Shown one piece after another: positions 8,968 to 17,337 of a stretch of 64,000 bases of DNA (position 1 is the stretch's first letter; each line of letters opens with the position of its first letter). The stretch spans positions 6,597,814-6,661,813 of the forward strand of contig NZ_CP118164.1 in the NCBI RefSeq assembly GCF_028748185.1. Reading direction: 5' to 3'. The notes below the pieces were generated by a model. It did no database searches. It was not told where the DNA came from and saw nothing but the letters and a program-made list of their open reading frames with translations. Source of the DNA: Bremerella sp. P1 (lineage in GTDB: Bacteria > Planctomycetota > Planctomycetia > Pirellulales > Pirellulaceae). A program made the position numbers and the translations under genes.

Positions 8968-9795
8968 CTACTCGGCAATCATGGCCAACGTCTGCTTCGC
9001 CAGGTGTTCGTTGGAGAAGCTTGCGTTCGGATCGAGCGCCAGACTGCCCAGGATTTCCTTGGCGGCCTGCTTGTCCCCTTGCTGATTCAGGGTGAGGGCT
9101 TTGTTGATGAGCAAGATGCCCTTGGTTTCGGCATCCGGATTGGCCGCCAACCCCTTTTCGATCGCCTCCAACTTTTCCGCCGGCTCTTGGCATTGCAGGG
9201 CATACTCTTTCCACGCTGGGGCGAAGCTGGGCAGCCGCTCGACCAGCACGCCTATCAGTTGAGCTTTCTGCTGGGGATCGTCGACCCATTCCAGCGACGA
9301 GTACGCCGCGTAAGTCCCTTCCGGCAGCTCACCGGCCGCTTCTCGGTCCAGCGTGTCAAGTGCCGTTAGCGCCGTGAAGAACCCGCGCGGTGACAGTTCG
9401 ATCACCTTTTGATAACACTGGCGCGCCTTGGCGAAGTCCTGCTTAAGCAAGTAGCTGAACGCCATGTCGTAGGTCGGATAGGGCCAATCGGGTGCCAGCG
9501 TTTGGGCCTCGGTCAGCAAGCGGATCGCCTCGTCGTATTGCCCAGCGGCACCCAACTGCCGTGCTTGTTGATGAAGCTGGTTGGCTTTCGCAGGGATGTC
9601 GTTGTTGCTCAAGATTTCGTACTCGAAAGTTCCCGTGGCGTCGGCCAGGTCCGCGGTGGTCAGCTCGCGGCCATCTGCGGCGCGGAAAACGACGCGATTC
9701 TCCGTTTTAGCCGCAGGCCCGGGCGAATCGCCATTCGTGCTACAACCGATGAGTGCCATGAACGGCAATATGAAGTAATTCAGCGAAAGACGCAT
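8968..9795 (-). CDS. TPR-repeat lipoprotein
   Basis: A 275-residue exported lipoprotein (MRLSLNYFILPFMALIGCS, lipobox cysteine at 18) with tetratricopeptide repeats in the middle (ANQLHQQARQLGAAGQYDEAIRLL; the PYPTYDMAFSYLLKQDFAKA unit) and further helical repeats to the C-terminus (GILLINKALTLNQQGDKQAA). The repeats suggest a scaffolding role at the membrane. The start at 9795 is chosen for the signal peptide; ATG 9816 is an alternative and the longer frame to 9885 is unlikely. It lies between the unrecognised gene upstream and the ankyrin gene downstream. Confidence 0.8.
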   Translation of the reverse strand: MRLSLNYFILPFMALIGCSTNGDSPGPAAKTENRVVFRAADGRELTTADLADATGTFEYEILSNNDIPAKANQLHQQARQLGAAGQYDEAIRLLTEAQTLAPDWPYPTYDMAFSYLLKQDFAKARQCYQKVIELSPRGFFTALTALDTLDREAAGELPEGTYAAYSSLEWVDDPQQKAQLIGVLVERLPSFAPAWKEYALQCQEPAEKLEAIEKGLAANPDAETKGILLINKALTLNQQGDKQAAKEILGSLALDPNASFSNEHLAKQTLAMIAE

Positions 9796-9885
9796 CTGTT
9801 TTGTTGGTTGAGGCATTGGGGAATGATTTGGGCAAATCTTTTCAACAGCTGAGCGCTTCGACCAGGTCACGACCGAACCAACCAC

Positions 9886-10485
9886 TCATTCGCCACCATG
9901 CCGTCGCTTATAAAACGCAATGAACTCGGGCAGCCGAGGCAATTCGAGGTAGCCGTTCTCCTCAGGAGACTTAGGCAGATCATCAACCGTGACGTGGGCG
10001 ATGTCGTTTGCGACCGATCTTTCTCCAATCGCAGTCTCTAGGATGGTGTAAGCGGCGTCAACCGATTGATTATCTAAAACAAAATCGGCATCCGGAAAAC
10101 CAATTTGCACGCCCAATGCAGCCGGGTTCTCACGCGACTTAAGGGGCATGAACCATAACTGGGAGACATCGACGTCGATTGGACCATCTTGAAAACGAAA
10201 GTCGAATCCCATGGGTGGTTTCAGTGCGAAGAACTTCCAGCCCTCCATGTCGATCGCTTCGTCAACGAGTGCATCGGCAGCTTGGAATGCCTCGACGTCA
10301 CCGTCAGCGGTGATGATCAATTCTTTTGGCGTAGAACTGGTCGACATCAAGAAGTACAGCCGACTGTCATACCGATGCAGTTGCGACAGCAGCTCGTTTT
10401 GCAGCGCATCGGGGATGTCGTCGGTTGGCAGACGCCCGGAAAAACCGCAAAACCAATGCCAGAATTCCGAAGGAGATAGTTGCAT
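9886..10485 (-). CDS. Unrecognised cytoplasmic protein of the 'WHWF...GWKFFALKPP' type
   Basis: A 199-residue protein without signal or membrane segments. Visible features are FWHWFCGFSGRLP at the N-terminus, ELIITADGDVEAFQAADALV, a GWKFFALKPPMGFDF segment and LPRLPEFIAFYKRRH at the end. I believe this pattern belongs to a widespread uncharacterised family that often sits near ankyrin and SUKH proteins, but I cannot name it with certainty. The start is ATG 10485, behind a GAGACGAG-like purine run; the longer frame to 10512 is less likely. It is the second gene of the same-strand run with ankyrin and TPR proteins. Confidence 0.7.
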   Translation of the reverse strand: MQLSPSEFWHWFCGFSGRLPTDDIPDALQNELLSQLHRYDSRLYFLMSTSSTPKELIITADGDVEAFQAADALVDEAIDMEGWKFFALKPPMGFDFRFQDGPIDVDVSQLWFMPLKSRENPAALGVQIGFPDADFVLDNQSVDAAYTILETAIGERSVANDIAHVTVDDLPKSPEENGYLELPRLPEFIAFYKRRHGGE

Positions 10486-10558
10486 ACTCGTCTCGGGTTT
10501 TAGGAGTCGCACTGCGTGGAAGCATTCACAATCAGCCGTGACAGCTAGCCAGCGTGCT

Positions 10559-11626
10559 TCAACTCAGCAGATCGATGATTGCCTGTCGATCTCGCGAGTA
10601 CTTGTCGACAATGTCCTTCGCAAGGTCGCCCGACGCGTCTGGGATGGTGGGATCTGCTCCATGTTGCAGAAGGACTTCCACGGACTTACGCTTGCCCAGG
10701 AAGGCCGCGCGAATCAAGGCGGTGGACGCGTAGTAGCTGTCGCAGACGCGATTGACGTCGACTCCTTGCTTCAGCAGTAGCTCCACACACTTGGGATTTC
10801 CTGCCGCTTGAATCAGCAGCGAGTTGCCCTTCACATCGATTGTTTCCGGCGGCAACCCTGCTTTGAGTAGCAACCTCAACAGCTTCGGGTCGTTGAAATT
10901 GCCATAAGGGTATTCCTTGTCGCCGACCATGCTGAGATCGTTCCCGCATGCATCCAGTTCCGCTTTGATCTGATCGTACGGTTGATCGCGTTCGGGTTTA
11001 TCCAGCAGCCGAAAAAGCTTTTTCAGATTCGGTCGATCCTTCTTGCCAGCCGGCGCGACGGCAGCGGCCTTCTTGACCGCTGGCTTTTTGACGGTTGGCT
11101 TCTTAACCGGTGCCTTCTTGGCAGCAACTTTCTTGGGCGGAGCCGTATCCATCTTGGCGACTATTTTTTTAGCCGCGGCGATCCGCTGTTGGTTTCCCTT
11201 TTCGGTCGTTGCTTTCGCACGCCAGGCCGAGCCTTCGGTCTGAGTGCACTTCGATTTCAAAGGAAATCGTACTTCTACAGCCACGCCGGTAGCGACCGAC
11301 AGGGCATCAAAGCATCCCGCGCCGATCCCGTCGGTAAGCTGTCCTTCGACATCGGCCCGCAGTGCGCTAAGCTGTTTACGAGACAGTTTTTGCTCGCTAT
11401 CGACTTCCACCGCAATGGCGAGCTTACCTTTGGCATCCACGACTAAACGCGGGTACCCTCCACGAAGTGCACACTCTTCAGCAAAGTCGACCTCGGCGTA
11501 GTTCAACACCGAGTCCGTATGGCAGGCGAGGCCATCCAGCTTTCGCACGAGCCCTTCTGACGCAACGAGGGAACCGTCGTGATCGACCAGTTGAGCCGAC
11601 AACGAGATCAACGTCTTGTATCGCAT
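10559..11626 (-). CDS. Ankyrin-repeat protein with Lys/Ala/Pro-rich linker and unknown N-terminal domain
   Basis: About 355 residues in three parts: an N-terminal domain of roughly 140 residues (YKTLISLSAQLVDHDGSL, LSRKQLSALRADVEGQL, SDGIGxGCFD-like TDGIGAGCFDAL), a histone-H1-like linker rich in lysine, alanine and proline (repeated KKP/KKAPV units near 160-205), and C-terminal ankyrin repeats (DPKLLRLLLKAGLPP, NPKCVELLLKQGVDVN, TALIRAAFLGKRKSVEVLLQHGADP). The lysine-rich linker could bind nucleic acid or be merely flexible. The start is uncertain: ATG 11626 is used, but a TTG at 11695 would extend the frame. No signal peptide. Confidence 0.75.
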   Translation of the reverse strand: MRYKTLISLSAQLVDHDGSLVASEGLVRKLDGLACHTDSVLNYAEVDFAEECALRGGYPRLVVDAKGKLAIAVEVDSEQKLSRKQLSALRADVEGQLTDGIGAGCFDALSVATGVAVEVRFPLKSKCTQTEGSAWRAKATTEKGNQQRIAAAKKIVAKMDTAPPKKVAAKKAPVKKPTVKKPAVKKAAAVAPAGKKDRPNLKKLFRLLDKPERDQPYDQIKAELDACGNDLSMVGDKEYPYGNFNDPKLLRLLLKAGLPPETIDVKGNSLLIQAAGNPKCVELLLKQGVDVNRVCDSYYASTALIRAAFLGKRKSVEVLLQHGADPTIPDASGDLAKDIVDKYSRDRQAIIDLLS

Positions 11627-11711
11627 ATGCTTGACCAAGAATGGGCGAACTGAATTGTTGATACAGGTGACGAGCGCTTGCTCCTCAAGCTGCAAGCGGG
11701 TCAGCCTGATG

Positions 11712-12725
11712 CTACTCCGTGATATCGATCCGCACCAACTTCATGATCCGCCCCGAGACATTCCAGTCTTGTACGTACAAGTTCCCTTCGGCATCCCAGT
11801 ACGAACCGTGCGTACCGCTGAAGACGCCTTCGACCCATTGGTCTTGGGGGACATTGTAGTTGCGTCCCTTGGCTGGGTCGGGGTTGTTGCCCAGCACCGC
11901 GATGATGGTGTTGTTCTTGTCCAGCACCACCAAGCGACCGTGCAGGTCAGGCACCGAGACAAAATCGCCTTGGATGGCCACCGAGGTCGGCATGCCCAGG
12001 CCGGTGATCACTTCTTCGATGAACTCGCCTTCGAGCGTGTAATGCAGCAGGCGGCCTTTGGGTTGATGATTGCGATCGCAGATCAACAAACGATTCGGTT
12101 CGTAACGCGTGTCGAGCGTCATGCCGTGGGCCGTGTTGAACTGCTTCAGGCCGTTTCCTTTTTCACCGAAGTGCATCACGTACTTGCCGTTCTTGTCGTA
12201 CTTGAAGATGTGATTGGTCGCGTAACCGTTGGACAGGTAAATATCGCCATTGGCGGCCACGGTGATCGCGGTCGGGTTGAACTTGACCTTGCCCAGGCCT
12301 GCTTCCTCAGGCAGCTTGAGCCGCAGAACTATCTCGCCGGTGTGAGCATTGAACTTGATCCCTTCGGCGTCGTTGTTGCGGGCACCGTAGATGAACTCGC
12401 CCCCTTCCTCTTCGCGGATCTCCATGTCGTGAATGTTCGAGTAGTCCTTGCCTGGGTACGTCTGAATCACGTTGCCGTCCGGCGAAAAGACGAAGACGCC
12501 TGCTTTGGCGCTGGTGTAGATGTTGCCGGCCTTATCGATCACCACCGAACCGTGGCACGGACCGATCGCCGAGTGCCCATCGGGACGCAAGCCCCAGCCA
12601 GGGACCGTATCGAACGTCATCGCCCCAGAGCCCATCCGCACCGGCTGCTGCTTTTCCTCAGCAACAAGCGACAAGGCGGTGACGCAGGTAATAATCAGGG
12701 CAACAGGCATCGAAAGAAAACGCAT
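11712..12725 (-). CDS. Secreted NHL-repeat/six-bladed beta-propeller protein
   Basis: A 337-residue exported protein with a Sec signal (MRFLSMPVALIITCVTALSLVA) and repeated beta-propeller blades: GSVVIDKAGNIYTSAK, PTAITVAANGDIYLSNGY, NRLLICDRNHQPKGRLLHY, GSYWDAEGNLYVQDW. It resembles the peptidyl-alpha-hydroxyglycine-lyase/NHL propellers, used for ligand binding or, less often, catalysis; no function can be assigned. The start at 12725 is preceded by GGAG and begins the signal peptide; a frame extension to 13166 is spurious. It is the upstream gene of a minus-strand run leading into the ankyrin cluster (85 bp gap). Confidence 0.8.
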   Translation of the reverse strand: MRFLSMPVALIITCVTALSLVAEEKQQPVRMGSGAMTFDTVPGWGLRPDGHSAIGPCHGSVVIDKAGNIYTSAKAGVFVFSPDGNVIQTYPGKDYSNIHDMEIREEEGGEFIYGARNNDAEGIKFNAHTGEIVLRLKLPEEAGLGKVKFNPTAITVAANGDIYLSNGYATNHIFKYDKNGKYVMHFGEKGNGLKQFNTAHGMTLDTRYEPNRLLICDRNHQPKGRLLHYTLEGEFIEEVITGLGMPTSVAIQGDFVSVPDLHGRLVVLDKNNTIIAVLGNNPDPAKGRNYNVPQDQWVEGVFSGTHGSYWDAEGNLYVQDWNVSGRIMKLVRIDITE

Positions 12726-13291
12726 AATGAGAGCTCCGAGCTGACTTCTTCGGTTGTGATTGGGGATTGGGATGCCAGCAGCGCAAAGGAAAGGGAGCTG
12801 ACGGCAACCAACGGAAAAGGGAATTGGGGAAGGAAGGTGATTAGCCCCCAACGAAGCCCACGTATGAGGACGCGAAAAGCGACTGGCAATTCGGGCATCG
12901 AGGAGTCTGGTACCAGCATAACACGTCGGCTTGCGTGTTGTATCACAGATTTGAAAAAAACTCTTGGCGCGCTGGCATCCGTAGAATTCCGCAGCACAGG
13001 CCGCAAGCATGTTGCTCGGACCGACAACCATGTCGCTCGACATGACATCCGATTTTTTGGCGACGAACGGCAAGCCGGAAGTCGGCATAAATCTTAAAAC
13101 TTCGTCGCTCGCTTCAACTTTCTTTTCTACGCGAAAACAAGCTATGCGCGCGGTATTTATACGCATAAGCAGCGTTCTACTTGCAAGCCGCTTCGTTCTC
13201 GGAACGCTGTTTGCGTACCGGCGAGTATCTGCCAGCGCATGCGCGCAAGCCTGCTAAACCTCCCTCCATCTGGCCCATAGGAACGCAAACT
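12726..13291. other. Divergent intergenic region, no gene seen
   Basis: This 566-base stretch separates the beta-propeller gene (leftwards) from the second DUF1559 gene (rightwards). It should contain both promoters. A TATTTATACGCATAA AT-rich patch near 13155-13170 is the best candidate for a promoter on the plus strand, but no matched -35 was found. The long frames crossing it lack ribosome-binding sites and family features. Confidence 0.5.
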
Positions 13292-14293
13292 GTGCAGCGT
13301 CCATCCCCGCAGGGGTTCACCTTAGTCGAGTTACTGGTCGTGATCGCGATCATTGGAATCCTCATCGCGCTGCTTTTGCCGGCCGTGCAACAGGCTCGCG
13401 AAGCCGCCCGGCGCAATTCGTGCATTAACAACGTCAAGCAGATGGGGCTGGCGTATCACAACTTTCACGATACCTACGGCGAGTTCCCCCCAGCGCGCGG
13501 TTCGAGCAATCCGAAGTATGGATCGACCGTGTTCGTGCTGCCGTTTCTCGAACAAGGTAACCTGACCGATCTTTTCGACCGCACGGCACCGGCCGGTTTC
13601 GCCGATCCGGTCAATCAAGTTGCGGCCAATACATACGTCCAAATCATTCGCTGTCCGTCGAACCCGGTGGAAGGGCTGATCAAGATGCGTGCGTCAAGCA
13701 GCACCGGCTCTAGCTATGGCGACTTTCTCACGACCAGCGGAACCACCAGTAGCGCCAACGATCCGAACATCATGACCGGCTGGGCCAACGACTACTGGGT
13801 GAACCACTTGATCAGTTCGTCGAGCTACGAACTCTACTTCCCGGGCGCGACAAGGCCTTCCCCCATTTTGAATCGCTACGAGCCTGGTTCGAAGATGCGC
13901 GACACGACTGATGGCTTGTCGAACACAACGATGATCCTGGAACACGCCGGCTACGATAAGCACTACGTAAAAGGGGTTGGCATGCCGATGGGTGATTCGG
14001 ACTTCACATTGGATCAGCCGGGTGCCTGGGGAACGTGGCTCGGCTGGTGTGCATTCCAACTGCAAACCTATTCAAACTACACCCCGGCCACCTACCCGAC
14101 CGGCAGTTCGACCCCCTCAGGCACCGGCTGCACTGTGAACTGCAACAACTCGCAGGGCCTGTTCGGCTTTCATCCCGGCGGAGCAACCGTCGGCATGGGA
14201 GATGGCAGCGTCCGCTTCTTCAACGAAGGGATGTCAGGCCGCGTTCTGATGTCGCTGGCCAGTCGCGACGGCGGCGAGGTGGCCTCGCCATGA
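13292..14293 (+). CDS. DUF1559 (SBP_bac_10) pilin-like secreted protein, second copy
   Basis: A 333-residue DUF1559 protein: short basic leader, prepilin-type segment ([21 protein letters not shown]), [24 protein letters not shown] in the centre and the H-x9-DG tail ([12 protein letters not shown]). The start is GTG 13292, with AGGAA nine bases upstream; the longer frame to 13181 contributes nothing recognisable. The stop codon overlaps the start of the downstream lipoprotein gene (ATGA at 14290-14293), so the two are translationally coupled. The partner arrangement is the same as at 6568-8012. Confidence 0.9.
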   Translation: MQRPSPQGFTLVELLVVIAIIGILIALLLPAVQQAREAARRNSCINNVKQMGLAYHNFHDTYGEFPPARGSSNPKYGSTVFVLPFLEQGNLTDLFDRTAPAGFADPVNQVAANTYVQIIRCPSNPVEGLIKMRASSSTGSSYGDFLTTSGTTSSANDPNIMTGWANDYWVNHLISSSSYELYFPGATRPSPILNRYEPGSKMRDTTDGLSNTTMILEHAGYDKHYVKGVGMPMGDSDFTLDQPGAWGTWLGWCAFQLQTYSNYTPATYPTGSSTPSGTGCTVNCNNSQGLFGFHPGGATVGMGDGSVRFFNEGMSGRVLMSLASRDGGEVASP

Positions 14294-14706
14294 TTTGGCA
14301 GACCATCACGAAACACGTTGCCTGCGTGGCAATCACGTTGGCTTCTCTGGGCGTGCTCGGCTGTAGCCAGACCGAAGAGGTTCCTTTGATTGAAGGGACC
14401 GTCACCGTCGACGGCAAACCGGCCGGCGGGCTGTACGTCGTCTTTCACGATGCCGGTGATCCCAACGCCGAGGCCGTCGCCAGTAGCACGCGGACGGAAG
14501 ATAGCGGGCACTTTAACTGGTCTGTGCCTGAGCCTGGCGAGTACGTCATCACGGCGTTCTGGCCCAAGCGGATCGTGACCCAGGAAGAAACGATCGAAGG
14601 CCCCGACATGCTGCGAGGCAAGTACCGCAGCCTGAAGCACCCGGCCGCGACCGTGACCATTCAAGCTGGCGAGAACGAACTCCCCCCAATCGATCTTTCT
14701 CGCTGA
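14290..14706 (+). CDS. Small lipoprotein with carboxypeptidase-regulatory-like domain, coupled to DUF1559
   Basis: A 138-residue lipoprotein (signal peptide with LGVLGC lipobox) followed by one beta-sandwich domain ([39 protein letters not shown]). It starts inside the stop codon of the DUF1559 gene (ATGA). A longer frame starting at 14035 is only the reading frame extending back through DUF1559 and is rejected. The function is unknown; coupling suggests a fixed stoichiometry with the pilin-like protein. Confidence 0.85.
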   Translation: MIWQTITKHVACVAITLASLGVLGCSQTEEVPLIEGTVTVDGKPAGGLYVVFHDAGDPNAEAVASSTRTEDSGHFNWSVPEPGEYVITAFWPKRIVTQEETIEGPDMLRGKYRSLKHPAATVTIQAGENELPPIDLSR

Positions 14707-14778
14707 ACTCTCCCTCACATCGCCGCCTGAGGCAGCGGTGAACCTGATTGAGACACTTCATTCCACAAGGAATTTTAC

Positions 14779-16905
14779 GTGAGACCTTTTTCGATTCTTG
14801 CTTTCGCAGCCCTGCTGCTAGTTACTTCTATCTCGGCCGTCAGTGCCGCAGAGCAGAGCGTTGTTTTCTCGAAACAGTCTGGCCCTTGGTCGGCTGAGGC
14901 AACCTGGGACGGTGGCGAACTACCTGAAGCTGGCGACCAGGTTGTGATCCGGGCCGGGCACGAAGTCGTTTACGACCTCGAGTCGCGTAAGGTGTATCGC
15001 CTTGTACAGATCGCAGGAACGCTGCGCTTCGCTCAGGATCGCTCGACATTGCTCAACGCGGGACTGGTTTCGCTGCTTGCGTCGGAAGAACCGACCGAGG
15101 AAGGTTTCGACTGCACGGACATGCCAGAGCCATCCGCTCACGCGCATCATGACCACCATCACCATCACGGCATGCACACCACGGCGTTGGTTCCGACGCT
15201 TCTGATTGGCGAACCGGGTAATCCGATTCCCGCCGAGCACACGGCAACCATCCGTCTGCATTACGTCGAAGGGATGGACAAGGAGTCGTGCCCCGCGCTG
15301 ATCAACTGCGGTGGGCACATGGAAATCCACGGTCAGCCAATGCGTAACACGTGGGTCAAAATGCACCGAGCCAGCGACATCGGCGACGAGCGCGTGACAG
15401 TGGTCGAATCAATCGAAGACTGGAAGCCCGGCGATCATATCATTGTGACCGGCACCCAAGAACAACGCGAGCGACGCCGCGGCGGACCCAGCGGCGGTTT
15501 CATCGATACGGCTCAGACTGAAGAACGCCACATCGTGAAGGTTGGCAGCAAGGACTTCAGCGGCGGCTATACGATCACGCTCGACAAGCCGTTGACGTTC
15601 GCGCACTACGCCGACGACGAGTTCAAAGCAGAAGTCGCCAACCTCACGCGCAACGTGATTGTCGAATCGGCCAACCCCGACGGCGTGCGTGGCCACACGA
15701 TGATTCACGTCGAATCGAAGGGTTCGATCAGCTACGCCGAGTTCCGCCATCTGGGCAAACGGGACCTGTTGGGCCGCTATAGCCTGCACTTTCATCTGTG
15801 CGGACAAACGATGCGCGGCAGTTCGGTGATCGGTGCTTCCATCTGGGATAGCCACAACCGCTTTCTCACGATCCACGGCACCGACTCGATCGTGGTGCGT
15901 GACTGCGTCGGCTACAAGAGCGTTGGGCACGGCTTTTTCCTGGAAGACGGCACCGAGACCAACAACATTCTCGATCACAACCTGAGCGCCGTCGTCGGGC
16001 CTGGTAAGCCGCTCCCCAAGCAAGTCGTTCCGTACGACAAGAATCGCGGGGCAGGCTTCTGGTTTGCTAACTGTCACAACGTCTTTACCCGCAACGTGGC
16101 CGCCGAGTGTGCCGAGTACGGCTATCGATTCGAGAACAAAGAAGCCGACGGCTTCAATCCGCATCTTACCATCCGCGAAGTGCATGGCTCGCTGACCAGC
16201 AAAGATACCCGCGTGATGCCGTTCATTCGCTTTCAAGACAATGAAGCCCACACGATGCGGTTCTTCTGCTTGAATCTCCGCGGCGTCAGTCGGCCTGACG
16301 GTGGCGGGCTCGACATTTACGATCAGAACCTTTCCCTCGCCCAGGAAGCCGCCGAGGCGATTCCTACGCCGGGCTATCCGTTCTGGATCCGCAACTTCAA
16401 GGGCTGGGAATCAAACTGGGGGATTCACCTGGGAACGACCGGCGTGTTTGTCGACGGCTTGAACGTCTTTCGCTCTGACGTAGCCATCTGGCGGTCGATT
16501 ATGGATGGCTCTGGCTATCGCGGACTGCAAACGAAAGAGATGCGGGTCAACGACATTCACAACCCGCTGAGCATGGGAATGCCGGCGGTCAGCGAAGAGG
16601 AAGCTTCCGAGAAGCGTATCTTCCGCGGCGTTTCGAGCTTCATCGACGACCTGCCGCCACAAACGGTGATCACCAAGGCCGTCCGCCACGGTAGCCTGGT
16701 GCACATTGAAGGATCGACGTCCGATACCAGTGACGTGAAAAGCGTGACCGTAAACGGTCAACCGGCACGTTCCTGCCGCGATCACTTCGCCCAGTGGGAA
16801 ATCACCCTCGAAGCCCCCGCAGGCCAGTCGCTGAACCTGACGGCCGTGGCGGAAGATGTGAACGGCCTGAAGGAAATCGCGCCCCATCAGCTGGTCGTTC
16901 AGTAG
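14779..16905 (+). CDS. Secreted G8-domain beta-helix protein (CEMIP/TMEM2-like)
   Basis: A 708-residue exported protein. After a Sec signal (ending SAVSAAEQ) comes a G8 domain (SGPWSAEATWDGG, GDQVVIRAGHEVVYD, IAGTLRF), then a histidine-rich insertion (HAHHDHHHHHGMH, around residues 121-133), then a right-handed parallel beta-helix with repeated short strands. The motif GRYSLHFHLCG (around 334-344) resembles the GRYPIHFH motif of the animal CEMIP/TMEM2 hyaluronan-degrading proteins. A C-terminal immunoglobulin-like region (VTVNGQPAR) ends it. The start is GTG 14779 with AAGGAA six bases upstream. A polysaccharide-acting or binding role is inference. Confidence 0.85.
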   Translation: MRPFSILAFAALLLVTSISAVSAAEQSVVFSKQSGPWSAEATWDGGELPEAGDQVVIRAGHEVVYDLESRKVYRLVQIAGTLRFAQDRSTLLNAGLVSLLASEEPTEEGFDCTDMPEPSAHAHHDHHHHHGMHTTALVPTLLIGEPGNPIPAEHTATIRLHYVEGMDKESCPALINCGGHMEIHGQPMRNTWVKMHRASDIGDERVTVVESIEDWKPGDHIIVTGTQEQRERRRGGPSGGFIDTAQTEERHIVKVGSKDFSGGYTITLDKPLTFAHYADDEFKAEVANLTRNVIVESANPDGVRGHTMIHVESKGSISYAEFRHLGKRDLLGRYSLHFHLCGQTMRGSSVIGASIWDSHNRFLTIHGTDSIVVRDCVGYKSVGHGFFLEDGTETNNILDHNLSAVVGPGKPLPKQVVPYDKNRGAGFWFANCHNVFTRNVAAECAEYGYRFENKEADGFNPHLTIREVHGSLTSKDTRVMPFIRFQDNEAHTMRFFCLNLRGVSRPDGGGLDIYDQNLSLAQEAAEAIPTPGYPFWIRNFKGWESNWGIHLGTTGVFVDGLNVFRSDVAIWRSIMDGSGYRGLQTKEMRVNDIHNPLSMGMPAVSEEEASEKRIFRGVSSFIDDLPPQTVITKAVRHGSLVHIEGSTSDTSDVKSVTVNGQPARSCRDHFAQWEITLEAPAGQSLNLTAVAEDVNGLKEIAPHQLVVQ

Positions 16906-16951
16906 AACGAAACCCTCGAAACCGAAGGCCATGTCCACCCTCCGGTCCCTT

Positions 16952-16985
16952 CGCCCCTATGGGGAGAGGGCTAGGGTGAGGGGCG
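16952..16985. repeat. C/G-rich short inverted repeat (CGCCCCT...AGGGGCG)
   Basis: A 7-base stem (CGCCCCT / AGGGGCG) encloses GGGGAGAGGGCTAGGG. Related, more degenerate sequences (CCCCTCTCC followed by GGCTAGGG or similar) occur at about 18177-18214 and 26153-26190, always just after a stop codon. Confidence 0.5.
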
Positions 16986-17054
16986 AACCTGGTACCAGCC
17001 ACCGAATTCCGAGGAAGAAACCGAACCGCGGATGACGCAGATCGTCACGGATAT

Positions 17055-17127
17055 TGTAAGGGCCCGCATGCCGCGGGTCGGAAGCCTGGTACCCATTGCG
17101 CGACCCGCGGCACGCGGGCCCTACAAA
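17055..17127. repeat. Long GC-rich hairpin (GGGCCCGC..GCGGGTCG arms)
   Basis: Arms of 21 bases match at 20 positions: GGGCCCGCATGCCGCGGGTCG and its complement CGACCCGCGGCACGCGGGCCC, separated by about 20 bases; flanking TGTA/TACA extend the symmetry. No T-run typical of a terminator follows on either strand. Only one copy was found in this window. Confidence 0.7.
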
Positions 17128-17225
17128 AAAATTCCAGGCGCACTATCTTACGGAAGCGCTTGTCCTCTACATTGCACGTACACCCAGCGGATCATTCCGA
17201 TCCCCGGGTGCCGCACCCTATCTCC

Positions 17226-17317
17226 GTGTGCCACTGGTCTCTGGCCAGTGCTCTTGCAGCGGGATTGGTTTGGACATCGTATTCCTGCTTCACACTGACC
17301 AGAGGCCAGTGCCACAC
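17226..17317. repeat. Palindromic intergenic repeat, copy 2 (MITE/REP-like)
   Basis: The left end reads GTGTGCCACTGGTCTCTGGC followed by CAGTG, and the right end is its near-perfect complement (CACTGACCAGAGGCCAGTGC followed by CACAC), 92 bases overall. The arms match those of the element at 4559-4645, but the interior differs. Confidence 0.75.
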
Positions 17318-17337
17318 CATCAACTCAATGAATTGTC

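Larger units (their letters stand above)
16906..17337. other. Intergenic gap packed with repeats
   Basis: This 432-base gap contains three kinds of inverted repeat in tandem (16952-16985, 17055-17127 and 17226-17317) and no convincing gene. The long overlapping frames through it are products of the repeats. Confidence 0.65.

Noticed and set aside
11616-13097. 493-residue plus-strand frame
   Set aside because: It is antisense to the beta-propeller gene and shows no domain signature.
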